Source of the DNA: Nymphaea colorata
Lineage: Eukaryota; Streptophyta; Magnoliopsida; Nymphaeales; Nymphaeaceae
Assembly: GCF_008831285.2 (NCBI RefSeq)
Contig: NW_022205063.1
Location: 1-36,069 of the forward strand
Direction of reading: 5' to 3'
Length of the DNA stretch: 36,069 nucleotides
The notes under the pieces are model-generated. The model saw nothing but the letters and a program-made list of their open reading frames with translations. It was not told the origin of the DNA and did not search any database. Below are positions 11,528 to 20,980 of the stretch, in pieces; the stretch's first letter is position 1; each line of letters begins with the position of its first letter. A program made the position numbers and the translations under genes.

Positions 11528-12218
11528 TCACTTGGAAGCCCAATCCTGCTGCAATTTAATATTATCGAAAAATTCCTTTTTAGTCCCCGCATCGTTCTTG
11601 AAAGTCCCCTTCAAACCTTAGTCTGGGTCAATGAGCTATGAGCCATTATCCCCCTATTCTCGCAACATCCATGGGTAGCCTGCACGTAAACTCCCAAATT
11701 CTCAGCGCCTGTTGCAGTCTCTATCTCTCTTACTATGTCCTTGGTGAGTTACTCCTGTAACGTCCCCCTTCTGGCGCACCACTGGGCGATGCGAGAGTAC
11801 TTACTGAGGCCGATTAACTTTTCAGAAGCGATGAGCCCGATATATGCAACTCCGGATACAGGCTGGTGGTGATGGCTGCACACGCTCCTAATCTCGGACC
11901 TAACCACCAGCATATCCTCGTAGCGATCTTGTGAACCGTTGGGGAAGGAGGTAACTTCTGGCCTGGGTCATAGCGGCCGGCCATGAGCTCGTTAAAGTAC
12001 ATTTCGGCTAACCTCTGTGCGGTCTAGCAGCTGTTGGGATCGGTAACGCGATCGATGAGGAGGGTGTCGAGGACTTTCTCAAAGGCCTGGGTGGTTTCTT
12101 TGATGAGTTTGAGCTTGTCTTCGGGGGTAATATACTCGCTAATGTTGTCACCCGCCCAGAAACGCTTCCCCTACCGCTTCATCTTCTCCCGGATAGTTTA
12201 GGAAACAGATATGTCCAT
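11528..12218 (-). CDS. GCH1: GTP cyclohydrolase I
   Basis: GCH1/FolE converts GTP to 7,8-dihydroneopterin triphosphate, the first step to tetrahydrobiopterin and folates, in the cytosol as a decamer. The sequence shows MKREGKRFWAGDNISEYI, DPNSCETAQRLAEMYFNEL, MLVVRSEIRSVCSHHHQPVS (zinc ligands about Cys114 and His117), VAYIGLIASEKLIGLSKYSR, RRGTLQEELTKDI and VQATHGCCENRGIMAHSS (about Cys185). It is a short form without an N-terminal regulatory extension. Two single-base breaks interrupt the frame: at about 11960-11968 (family DPEPEVTAF, here one base short) and at about 11611-11620, just before LKGTFKNDAGTKKEFFD. TAG aligns with the conserved Glu/Asp of the xTP/xTA motif. All key residues are present, so it should be active if the breaks are sequence errors. 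Confidence 0.9.
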
Positions 12219-12490
12219 GGGTTTTTTTAATTATTATTAAAACCGGATCAGGGATGATAAACATATTTTTCTTTAAGGAAAGAAGCCCGAATAACATTGT
12301 GATTGTCTTTTCTTTTGAGGAAGGTAAAGTTGATACTATTTTTAAACGTTGTCTAACTGGACATTCATTTAAACTGTAGCATCCATTTTCTTGAAGGATT
12401 TACTCTGCCCTATCTTTTCGATGGACAGATGATATCAAAGCTGATATTATGATGGTCTTGTTGTTGTGGTTTGCCTCCTTATATAAATAA

Positions 12491-13179
12491 ATGAAAAATT
12501 AATAATCGCAGACCAGCGATGACTCCCAGCCCCTCCTGCCCCGTTCCTCCCTCTTCCCCGCCTTCGTCATCAAGCCCTGGCAGTTCTACGCCAAGCGTCG
12601 AGGCAAGCACGCCGAGGGCTCCTCATACTAAAAATAGCTTGCCCCCCTCGCCACCATGCGCACTCTCGACTAATTTTTCTCCTACTACTCCGCCATGAAA
12701 CTGCCCTCAGAGTTCGACGTCGACGTGAAGGTCATGCTCTTCGAGGAGAAATGCGCGCCCAGGTGGGAGGAGTGGCTCGAAAGCGGCTGTCTCATCATCC
12801 AGTTCAAAGACACCAAGGAGAGCAACGAATCGGAGGCACTGGACCAAATATGGGAGTACCTGCTGTTCGGCCTGGTGGGAAACCAGCTGGACAGGGATAT
12901 CATCGGGATCTGTCTCAGCAAGCACGAGAAGCAGACCCTGGTGGAGGTGTGGCTGAGGAGGAAGGACAAGCGGGTGCTCATCGGCAAGCGGATCGAGGAG
13001 CTGATCGAGAGGGATTTGCACTTCGTGTGCACCAAGCTGAAGAAGCCGATTCGGGTGGTATACAAGGATCACAAGGTGAGCATGGAGGTATTTATTTGCG
13101 TATGTAGAACAACTCCACCATGAAGGGCTCCATGAAGTTGGCATCCATCCACTCGGTACGCAGCAACTCCCATCAATGA
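12491..13179 (+). CDS. eIF4E-family cap-binding protein (4EHP-like)
   Basis: Binds the mRNA 5' cap; class I members start translation, class II (4EHP) usually repress it. Translation from ATG 12491 gives MKNEESQTSDDSQP, then FVIKPWQFYAKRRGK (first cap-domain strand), SSYEKELAPLATMRTLDEFF, ...RWEEWLES and QIWEYLLFGLVGNQLDRDII. It continues with KQTLVEVWLRRKDKRVLIGK. Tyr46 stands where human eIF4E has Trp56, as in 4EHP. Trp92 matches the second stacking Trp (Trp102). Phe63 replaces the FW tryptophan. The first 199 codons are unbroken, then a 20-nt intron (13088-13107), then 23 codons to TGA 13177-13179. Without splicing the frame would stop at 13121. TAA before FF aligns with E/D/Q in the family motif T-V-E-x-F-W. 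Confidence 0.88.
13088..13107 (+). other. Probable 20-nt intron in the eIF4E-like gene
   Basis: The sequence gtatttatttgcgtatgtag has GTA...TAG ends. Removing it joins ...KVSME to NNSTMKGSMK in frame and extends the protein to a plausible eIF4E C-terminus. A 32-nt intron starting at the upstream gtgagc would keep the same frame. Confidence 0.6.
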
Positions 13180-13408
13180 TCTTTCAACTTACTAATCTTT
13201 AAACGAACCTCCTTCCCTGAATATACCAATCTCTCCCTATTCCTCCCTCTCCCTTCTCTCATTTATTCGTAAGGGGTTGCAGTGTATCTAGAGCATATTA
13301 TTTATGAAAAATTAATTCTTGTAATTTTGAATTTTTCTCACAGTTCCTGTTTTTTTTAAATTTTATTGGTCCTCACGAATCTCCACAAATAAATATACTG
13401 CATTGAAA

Positions 13409-13769
13409 TCAGAGGGCGTTTTGGGCAAGTTCCTCCCTTAGTGATTCACGGGAGTTCCCTTCTGCATGGCCGTGGGAGTCCTCTGTTGAATTTTCCTTCT
13501 CCTCGTTGCGCTGGTGCTTCAGCTTCAGGTGCAGCTTCAGAGCGATATCCGACGCGTAGAACTTCTCGCATTTGCAGCACTGGATAGGATGGGGAGTACC
13601 TTGAAGTCCTTGGTGATTTCTCGATCGCATCTGCGGTGCTTTTTGTGTCTGGCTGATATCTGAGTCCTGAGGTCGCCAATCTCCTCCTGGAGTCTGATGA
13701 CCTCCTCCATTGCTGCTGATACTGGATGTACTGCAGCAACGCCAGGCGGTAGTACTCAACAGATGACAT
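13409..13769 (-). CDS. Dzip1/Iguana-like C2H2 zinc-finger protein
   Basis: From ATG 13769: MSSVEYYRLALLQYIQYQQQ, matching the Dzip1 N-terminal motif (F-R-L-A-Q-L-x-I-E-Y-L-L-x-x-Q). The coiled segment EEVIRLQEEIGDLRTQISAR follows, and one C2H2 finger, CCKCEKFYASDIALKLHLKL (C-x2-C...H-x5-H). The tail is acidic and ends at TGA 13409-13411. Dzip1-family proteins act at the basal body/ciliary transition zone, which suits a ciliate. The protein is short (~120 aa) compared with animal Dzip1. Frame changes occur near 13705 and near 13590. Family call is from motif order only. Confidence 0.65.
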
Positions 13770-13935
13770 TGGAAGTATTTTAAAATTTTAAAAATTTATT
13801 GCTTAACTTATATTATTAGGACGCATTACCCACCCCAAAGCCAGGATGATAAAATAGGGTGGCAGAGGGATTGGGAAGAGAGCCAGGATGGGGTTTCGGT
13901 ATGGATGGGAGTATGGTTATTATAGTTTAAAAATA

Positions 13936-14582
13936 ATGATAGAGGTAATTTGGGTAGCATTGGCAGTGATTGCTATCTGTGGATGGCGATTGCGATGCGA
14001 GTGGACTGGAACAAGAGAAGAGAGCAAGGGTACTACGAGATAACCATATTTTTGGGCTCAGGGGGCATACAGGCTAGCTATGCCAGATGCTCCACAATTT
14101 CCGCATGGACAAGGTGGCAAGGCTAAACGTCCTAATCTCATCCTCAGACAAGATGAGCGAAAACTTCTTCAAAGGGTATATAAAGAAAGACCACGCGGAT
14201 CACTAGTCTTAGATCCTCAACAAGACGCATATCTACTCCGTTGCAAGAACAAATGAAGTAAAGCAATCCTACTTCACTGCTATCTTCCCCATCATCAAGT
14301 CCTTGATCCGGTCTTTCATGCTCATCGTCAGCAAGTTGGTCAATAGCACTCATTTCATCTCCAACGGGCCAGGTACCAGCGTCCCCCTATTCTATATCTT
14401 CTACCTGCTCAGACTGGCCAAGCTGTCAAGGGCCAAGCTCATATTCATTGAGAGCTGGTGCAGAGTGAATGAGCTTTCCCTCTCTGGCAAACTGGTCAAA
14501 CCGATAGCCGATGAGTTCGTCGTGCACTGGCCTGAGCTGGCGCGAAGTACAAAAATGCAAGTACTACGAGAGGATGTTATGA
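13936..14582 (+). CDS. ALG14: ALG14, UDP-GlcNAc transferase membrane subunit
   Basis: ALG14 anchors ALG13 at the ER and together they add the second GlcNAc to dolichol-PP-GlcNAc in N-glycan synthesis. Features in order: a hydrophobic N-terminal anchor (MIEVIWVALAVIAICGWRL), the IFLGSGG-HTG nucleotide-sugar loop, VLISSSDKMSENFF, RTNEVKQSYFTAIFPIIKSL, SNGPGTSVPL and the diagnostic IFIESWCRVNELSLSGKLV. It ends DEFVVHWPEL and ...KYYERML at TGA 14580-14582. About 215 aa, the usual size. One base appears missing inside the GSGGH loop (G-run at 14061-14066), with further frame shifts before the loop and after WPELAR. No ALG13 gene is seen in this window. It is convergent with the next gene, 47 nt between stops. 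Confidence 0.9.
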
Positions 14583-14629
14583 TGATACTGGGTATATGTA
14601 TTCACACGATCACAGATAGTTAAAGTATA

Positions 14630-15725
14630 TCATACGATTTCGCTTCTGAACTTGTCGTGGGCGGCCTTGTACCGATTGTAGAAATTGTTGTATATCTGGG
14701 TGACTGTCCTCTTGTCGTCGGGAGTGAGGGCGGCATAGGGCTATGCGAGGTAGGGAAAGGGATTATTGGTGTAGGGTTTGGTCCAGATATCTCCGAAGAT
14801 GATGGAGAGGATGGCGTGTTTTTCGAGTTTGGTATTGTCTGGCTCTTTGTCCTTGAGTCCGCGGAAGTTGATGCTGGGATTGTCCGGCTGGAGGAAGTTG
14901 TAGGGGTGGGCGAAGCAATACCCCTTCACCTTTTGCCTAGCTTGTGGAGCAGTTGGTAGTTGATCGGCTGCAGGAAAGCGTAATGGCTACTCCAGAGCAG
15001 CTCTTTTGATCTGTGGTGGAACTCAATGTCAGTGATTTGCTTCTTTGGACTGTATTTCAGGGCCTCCATGAAGAGCACCTTTATCTAGTGAGGGAGAGAT
15101 AGGAGGCCACGATTTCCCTCAATTAATACTCGTTTAAGCCTACGAAGTAAATGCGGTTGCCCAGGTTGTGTGCGGTTCGATGATATATAGATATTCAGCA
15201 GGAATAAGATATTCCTCCCTAAATCTCTCCACCCACGATCCAAATTCTAATTGTAGAATTCCTCAATTTGCTTGAGCATAGCCTGGATGGATTTTCCTTC
15301 CTTTTTTGCCCTTTCGACGAAGATGGGATCCGTCAGTGCAAAGACTCCCTGATCGAAGGCCAATTCTTCAGGATTGACAAAGTTGCTGGGGTTTTGTTTC
15401 TTGAGGATGTCAACAGGGTCGCTATTGCCCTTGTAGACATTCTTGTTCATGTATTCCAGACTGACTGCGCGCTTCATGCCCAGCAAATGGGAGGGATCGA
15501 TGTTTAGAAGCACGTTGCGATTCTTTATCTCCTTGCTTTAGAAGAAATTCTGCACGGACTCACGAGTGGATGGCTGATGGGGCACGTGGATCTCCGAACC
15601 GAGGCTATTGCGGCCTGGATTTCGTTTGATTGTCAATTCTTTCTTGCTGGATGTGAGGAAGTTTTCAAAGGGGTTTTCTTTGGTGGAGAACGGAAGGCGG
15701 TTCTGATGGTGGGTCCAACTTTCAT
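14630..15725 (-). CDS. Uncharacterised ~365-aa protein
   Basis: Starts probably MKVGPTIRTAF at 15725 and soon shifts into the main frame (LPFSTKENPFENFLTSSKKE). The central part reads LLNIDPSHLLGMKRAVSLEY...PSNFVNPEELAFDQGVF, then SWVERFREEYLIPAEYLYII, LGNRIYFVGLNEYELREIVA and SHYAFLQPINYQLLHKLGK. The C-terminal part is YCFAHPYNFLQPDNPSINFR...AALTPDDKRTVTQIYNNFYN, ending at TGA 14630-14632. Four frame changes (about 15690, 15240-15250, 15130-15170, 14935). It is soluble-looking, Asn/Pro/Tyr-rich and repeats the phrase 'FLQP' twice. I do not recognise a family, but the coherent sequence across frames shows a genuine gene. Confidence 0.6.
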
Positions 15726-15965
15726 TGATTTGGTTTATATCTAAATTAAAATTGATAAAAAATAGGGTGAAAAGGGTGGAGGAATAAAGGGGGGAGGGGG
15801 ATTGGGTTTGGTTGGTTTTTTATTAAGTCTATTTTTGAGGGAGTGGGAAAAGACTAAAAAGTTTATCTTGGACTGTCGATGAGGTATGCTTTATTATAAA
15901 ATGCACCAAAAACCAAATAAAAAACCATCAGCTTCTGTAGATGCATCGATGGTGGGTGCTACCCT

Positions 15966-16133
15966 TCATCCATCCCACGATACAATATATTTTTTTCTTC
16001 CAGGGAGGAATCCTTTGCCCGGCATTGGTAATGTACGATCCACATGAAACTTGGATCTCTCCTTTGCGAGTGTTCCAGTTTCTTTTTTTGTGTTTTCTTA
16101 GTGAATCTTTGCTGTCTTGGTGGGTCTGTTCAT
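15966..16133 (-). CDS. Small basic ORF, 55 aa
   Basis: MNRPTKTAKIHEENTKKETG, then TLAKERSKFHVDRTLPMPGK, ending ...KKYIVSWDG with TGA 15966-15968. It is an intact frame, strongly basic, without membrane segment or signal. It may be a small protein or an exon of a larger gene. Nothing recognisable. Confidence 0.35.
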
Positions 16134-16322
16134 TCGTTTTTTTCCCTCATTAGAAGGCGAGCATTAATTTGATTTAGAATTTATTAGAATAACGATTTTT
16201 ATTGTGTGTTATTTTGATCTGTATATCGTCTGTTTACTTTCCATTCCTATATTTATTTTCTTTCACGTTCCTCCCACGCATCCGCAGATACGCCCCACCT
16301 CTGCTCGATGCCTGTACTATTT

Positions 16323-16514
16323 TCACATCTTTTTTTTATTGACTGCGACACTCCAAAAAAAATATTAGGCACATTGCTGCCAAAACTGAAAACTGACTCC
16401 AAAAGGTATCGCACGATTAATTTAGACAGTCCCGAAGGCGTGGGTGAGGGCGTTGAGGTCTGGGAGGCCAAACTTGGCGGTTTCTTGAAATGGACTGAGA
16501 ATGATGGGGTGCAT
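16323..16514 (-). other. Short open frames on both strands, coding uncertain
   Basis: Minus strand, ATG 16514 to TGA 16323: a 63-aa frame starting MHPIILSPFQETAKFGLPDL with a hydrophobic middle (IPFGVSFQFWQQCAEYFFW). On the plus strand an overlapping frame (16308 onward, MPVLFSHLFFIDCDTPKKIL) is also open for about 110 codons. Neither resembles a family I know. The stretch lies just upstream of the cyclin gene and may simply be its promoter region. Confidence 0.25.
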
Positions 16515-16643
16515 GGTGGGGAAGGGGTAGTTAAAAAATATTTGAAAGAAAGATCGGGATCCGTGTCGATGGAATCGGTCAGAGGGCGGCGAATATAAAT
16601 AAAAATGAGAGCAGATCGAGATTATCATTTTTATTTAATTTGA

Positions 16644-17831
16644 ATGCAGACCCACCCACCCACATCAACGCCGCAACTCTACGCCCCACGCCCTGCAGCC
16701 TAACAGCAGGGAAACACCTTACCCGTCCAAAGATAGGGAGAATTCTCAATGTTTCATAAAGTCTAGAGTTGGGAAAGGGCGAACACCCTTCCCTATGGCT
16801 ATCGGAAACCATTAGTCAAATAGGCAAATAATAATATTTTATCACTCCACAACTGCTGGTCGGGACTACAGTTTCAGAATTCAAGAGGGCGGTAAGTTAG
16901 TTTACTATCTTAGGTTCTCAGGGCCTGGCTTTACGAAGAGGGAACGAAGCTGAACCTCGACAGGAGGACCCTAGCTACTGCCAATTCTCTAATTGATTTG
17001 TTTCTCGAGAAAGGAGGTGAGGTTGTTATAGAAGACTTCCAGATCTTGGGATATCCGCTCTGATTTTGGCCAGTAAGGTGACTCGAGGGAGGATAGGGTG
17101 CCGGTCAATGAAAGGATCTTCCCGAGGAGGCTTTTGAACGAGTTTCAGCTTAAGATTTGCAAGAGACTGAATTTCAGACTCAACCCGTTACCTACGTTCA
17201 AGTTCTGGACTAGTTGGTGTGTGCTTGGAATGTCTTCGCGGAAAGACACAGCGACCTGTGGAGTTACTAAAATGGCGGCAAGTAGACGAAGGCGAAAGAT
17301 GGGAGGATGTTCAGTTGCATAGCATGTTCTAGCTCCTCGACGCTATCTTCTTGGGTAAGTTTGCATTAATTCAGTGGTCAAAAGTTATGCGTTCAATTTA
17401 TACTAATTGGTCCTTTAAGTCTTCAGGGTCTTCTTGCTGAGGGACTACCAGGCCATTTCCGCCCTTCCGAAGTCGATCGAAGACGAGGTCATAATTAGTT
17501 TCTGGAACAACCCTGAAGACGTAGATTATTCCTACTCAGTAGCCTTTGATGGGGTCATCCTTCGACTCTATCTTCCGCCACTTCCTAAACTTCGTCGAAT
17601 CTTCTTCCCCCTCTTCCGCAATGCCTTTGTAGCTTTCCCCGAACCGAGAGATCCAATCTTTCGTGGAATCTTTCCTGCGTGTGGGTTTCTAATCACCATT
17701 TTCCGCTAGATCATCCCTTCTCGTTCGGCCCAGTTGCAAAGCTACACCCCGTTGGCTTTGGCGGTGGCTCGCGCTTTTATGCCTATAAAAAAAATTACAG
17801 GAAGAGCAGCGGTGAGACTTTGGCCATTTGA
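16644..17831 (+). CDS. Cyclin
   Basis: The protein starts MQTHPPTSTPQLYAPRPAAQ (Pro/Gln-rich N-terminus). The first cyclin box reads FKRAVLRAWLYEEGTKLNLD-RRTLATANSLIDLFLEK, followed by EDFQILGYPLLILASKV, the cyclin 'LxLASK' helix. The linker to the second box is NEFQLKICKRLNFRLNPLPT. Then come WRQVDEGERWEDVQLHSMFQ, VFLLRDYQAISALPKSIEDE and a C-terminal FGPVAKLHPVGFGGGSRFYA, ending at TGA 17829-17831. Two small introns (16892-16913, 17355-17374) are needed to keep the frame; removing the first recreates the cyclin box exactly. Additional single-base frame changes occur near 16830, 17058, 17090, 17200-17260, 17550 and 17705. Cyclins activate CDKs; the type (A/B or other) cannot be set from this. 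Confidence 0.75.
16892..16913 (+). other. 22-nt intron in the cyclin gene
   Basis: Begins gtaagttag and ends tatcttag (GT...AG). Without removal the frame leaves the cyclin box after FKRAV. With removal it reads FKRAVLRAWLYEEGTKLNLD. This is the best-supported tiny intron in the window. Confidence 0.8.
17355..17374 (+). other. 20-nt intron in the cyclin gene
   Basis: gtaagtttgcattaattcag, canonical GTAAGT start and CAG end. Removal joins LLDAIFLV to VKSYAFNLYE in frame; otherwise TGA follows after about 30 codons. Confidence 0.65.
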
Positions 17832-17886
17832 TAATAAATGCGATATCAAATTTCCCCACTAATTAATAGTTTTATTATAAATCCTA

Positions 17887-19087
17887 ATGAAATCCTTCCT
17901 CTGCCTGCTCGCGCTGCTGCTCATCGCCAACTCCAAACTCCTCTACCTCACCGAACTCTTCAGACATGGCGCCAGGTACCCCGTCTCGGATGTCTATGAT
18001 GGAAAAGACACCAAGCCTTACCATGGACGACTCACCTCCATCGGCATGAGGCAACAGTACCTGCTGGGATCGTACTTGAAGAGGGATTATATCGATCAGG
18101 GACAGCTCATCAATGGCACCCTCACGCCCAGAGAAGTGGAGATATTCACGGATAGCTCGGAGAGATGTTACGAATCGGCATATGGACATGCTGCAGGACT
18201 GTTTCAAATCAACCAGGGAGAACAAATACCCCCGGGAATAGCCAGCGAACTGTTAATGCCGCCCTTTGAACTCACCGCTTCGTCGTTGACAGCCGAGGAT
18301 GAGGCACTCTTGCTCTAAGATTTCGCACTCACCAAGGGATATCAGCCTGTCCCCATCAAGCATGAAGAAGTCTTCTTCCCCTCCTGTCCCAACCAGGCTA
18401 CCCTCATCGCCAAGAGATAGAGGCAATAGCTACCCAATCAGCCAGATTAGAAGCTTAGGAAGCATTTTTTCTGAAAAAATAAGAAAAATGTTCGGCCTCT
18501 CTATATAGCTGGGCAACATCGCTGGTCTAATCTAATTATACGACGTGGTTATTTGCGATTTAAACTTGGGAAGGTCAATGCCTCCCAATTCACCGAAAAG
18601 GATCTGCTCTAGATGAAATACATCCAAAACTACATGTTCGTGCTGCTCTACGCTGCCGACTGTCCAGAGTGGTAAGCACGCCCATCGCTGCAGCCATCAT
18701 CGACAAGATGGAGAGAGTCATTGCCGGCAAGTACGACAATAAAAACTAACCGTTTACAGTGGTCACGATACCAACGTTGCCCCCATGCTGACGTTCATGA
18801 ACTTGACCACTGCTGACTGCGTGAGGAGGAAGTACAGGAATGAGACTGTAGCTGGCAATTGCGCAGAGCCTGTTCCTTTGCCAGTAGCATACAATTCTAG
18901 CTCCACCAGCGAGACAGCGCATAGGGAAGTAATCAGAAATGGCTTCTAATTTCTTCGTGAAGATTAGGTACAATGGAGATTACTACCAGTTGTGTGAGTC
19001 CAAGGCTTATGAATGCGATTTCCAGGAATTTTCGGCAAGGGTGAAGCACCACTGGTCGACTATAAGAAGGAGTGCGGGTCTAAGTGA
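17887..19087 (+). CDS. Secreted histidine acid phosphatase
   Basis: ATG 17887 begins a signal peptide (MKSFLCLLALLLIANSKLLY), and the phosphohistidine motif follows at once: LTELFRHGARYP (R26-H27-G28-x-R30). Downstream are TSIGMRQQYLLGSYLKRDYI and FTDSSERCYESAYGHAAGLF (the conserved S-x-R region). Then come EKDLLEMKYIQNYMFVLLYA, the HD motif SGHDTNVAPMLTFMNL (proton donor), a Cys-rich end DYYQLCESKAYECDF and DYKKECGSK before TGA 19085-19087. This is the order of prostatic/lysosomal acid phosphatases, which hydrolyse phosphate monoesters in lysosomes or outside the cell; no C-terminal membrane anchor is visible. The frame breaks at a T-run (18464-18470), near 18570, near 18670, at TTT (18752) and near 18935 and 19030. 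It follows the cyclin by 56 nt on the same strand. Confidence 0.88.
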
Positions 19088-19195
19088 TAGCCAACCATCA
19101 TAAATAGCATCTATCTTACTCATAAAGAAGGACATTATTGTCTATATTTATCATTTAATTGCCTTTCAAAGTAAACAACATAAAAGATATATAAT

Positions 19196-20477
19196 ATGCA
19201 ACGATCACAGCGTTCAGCCATAATCAAACACATCCTCTTCATACTGCTTGCCTTTTTGGTGGCTACTCAGGAGGTAGAGTCGCAGTACTTGAGAGCAGTT
19301 TGGGTGTATGTTGAGGATATCAACGATATCAACCAACTTTAGAAATTGTGTCTTCAGAACATAAAGCACTTCACCTTTGCATCCAAATACGAATACAGAC
19401 TAATCACTGATTAAAACTGAAAAATACTTGAATCTTTCTGACACATTCAAGTAGATCCATAACTCCTCTCTCCTCGATGGCGAAACCCTGAGGCGAGGAT
19501 TGATCCAGCTATCGATAATGAAACAGTACGGAGGGATTTGGATCGATCTGCCCTCCATGATGGTATAAACCTTCGAATGGATCGAAACATTAAAAAACCA
19601 AAAACATGTCAACCACCGCATCGATAATCCAGAGGCAATCATGTTCTATACTCCTGAGCTTTTCCAACCCACCTACAACGCACGTCTGGCAAGATAGAGA
19701 TCTTGTAGTCTATCCCAAATACTAAACTTGGTTCATGATCGCAAAGGAGGAAAGCTAGTTCATCAGCGATTGGAAAAAAATGTATGTGGAAATAGCTACC
19801 AAGCCAATCAACGATCTCAAGAGCTTCTATGCTGAGAATAATTTAAACCCACAAGAATTTTGATCAATCCAAGGATTTTCTAGGGTGGACTGCAAGGGCA
19901 ACCATAAGTATAAAACAGGCCAAGCTGGACAAACAATACGGCACAAGTTCTTCCCGAAAACTAGCCATAAGTTACTACAAAGTGACTGGAATAAACTCGT
20001 AGTAATCCGCCTACCTGCTGAGCGCATAAGCTCGAAGCCATACCCACCTCACTGCCAATATTTCGCAGAAGTTCCACTAGCTTCTCTGAAGCAAAATTTC
20101 ACATACTTACTGAGGATGCCTTAGAAAGTAAAGGAGGAAATTGTTACTCTTGTCGATTAGAATATCCCTATGACGTAGCACCTGCATTCTTCGGTCCAAC
20201 TGGTATGCGATGGCTCTCCTGTTCCCTACAGGCACATCGTTGGTGGTTCTGTCCTCGATACCTATCTGCTCAAGCTATCTCCTTCCGACAAGATCCCCAC
20301 TTACTCCAGTGAGTTATCACTCACAATTGTTCAGTCACTTATGAATCAGTTCTTTATGAGTTTGCAGTTTGGTATATCTTGCCGATTCTGGGAGTGGCGC
20401 TGCATTTGTATATAGTGCGGAGGATGATCCTGATCTTCAAGCCGGAGTGGGGAGTGAGGAGGAGAAGAACAGCATGA
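19196..20477 (+). CDS. GGIWID-type glycosyltransferase (capsular polysaccharide/GT32-like), membrane protein
   Basis: Begins MQRSQRSAIIKHILFILLAF (signal anchor), then YRLITDEN, LLDGETLRRGLIQLSIMKQY and GGIWIDLPSMM. This is the arginine-plus-'yGGiWiD' core of sugar transferases related to capsular polysaccharide synthesis proteins and Och1-like enzymes, where the Asp binds metal/nucleotide sugar. Further: EAIMFYTPELFQPTYN, KYETWFMIAKEESEFISDWK, DLKSFYAENNLNPQEF. The rest (YGTSSSRKLAISYYKVTGIN, LEYPYDVAPAFFGPTG, HIVGGSVLDTYLLKLSPSDK) is less clear. The C-terminus is a membrane helix, EFAVWYILPILGVALHLYIV, with a basic tail RRRRTA before TGA 20475-20477. It is read across a 26-nt intron (20309-20334). 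Several frame changes; the second half could be a separate gene. Confidence 0.6.
20309..20334 (+). other. 26-nt intron
   Basis: Starts gtgagttatc, ends attgttcag. Removal joins SDKIPTYS to ITYESVLYEF and opens the C-terminal membrane helix. Without removal the frame runs into TGA. Confidence 0.6.
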
Positions 20478-20980
20478 AGAGTTTCATCTTATATTCAATC
20501 TGTATTTATCAATCCTTGCCTAGTTTTATAATTTCGGTGTATTTCCACACTCAAATGGCGGATCCCACCTTAAAATCCATTCCAATTCTATATTCTTTCC
20601 AGGAGGGATGGATGTTGATCATTGTTACGTATATAAAATAATCAATTGATTAATTATAATACAAAAGTTCCTATTGGAATTACAAGCAAAGGCCAATATG
20701 GTCCAATATGCTTTGGCTATCTCCAACCTTGGCCCATTTTGGTTAGATTTATCCACTTTTTGCATATTGTACAAATAACGCTGGAGAATCCTTCACAAAA
20801 ATTAAAATACATCGAACTTCCAACTAAAATAGCTAAGCAGTTTTCTAGACCAGGATATATTTGCTCCATTAATGCCCCCATCGGTCCCCATATCTTCCTT
20901 TTTGGAATCCTCGCAAAGGAAGGCCATTTTCAGCGGATTTCTAATTGGCAAAATATGAAAATCACTTTTTTATACTCTAT
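20478..20980. other. Intergenic; one unassigned open frame
   Basis: 503 bases between convergent genes. A plus-strand frame at 20646-21011 (MINYNTKVPIGITSKGQYGP...) is open for 121 codons even in the standard code, but it runs antisense into the end of the SANT-like gene and has no family resemblance. It may be untranslated. AATATGG is repeated within 20694-20714. Confidence 0.4.

Noticed and set aside
16660-16810. GC-rich block that looked like a structured RNA
   Set aside because: It reads as the Pro/Gln-rich N-terminus of the cyclin, and no snRNA, SRP or RNase P signature was found.
16873-17420. Minus-strand frame reading like a helical protein across the cyclin gene
   Set aside because: The plus strand gives ordered cyclin-box motifs and a perfect splice; the minus reading needs frame changes and has no family match.
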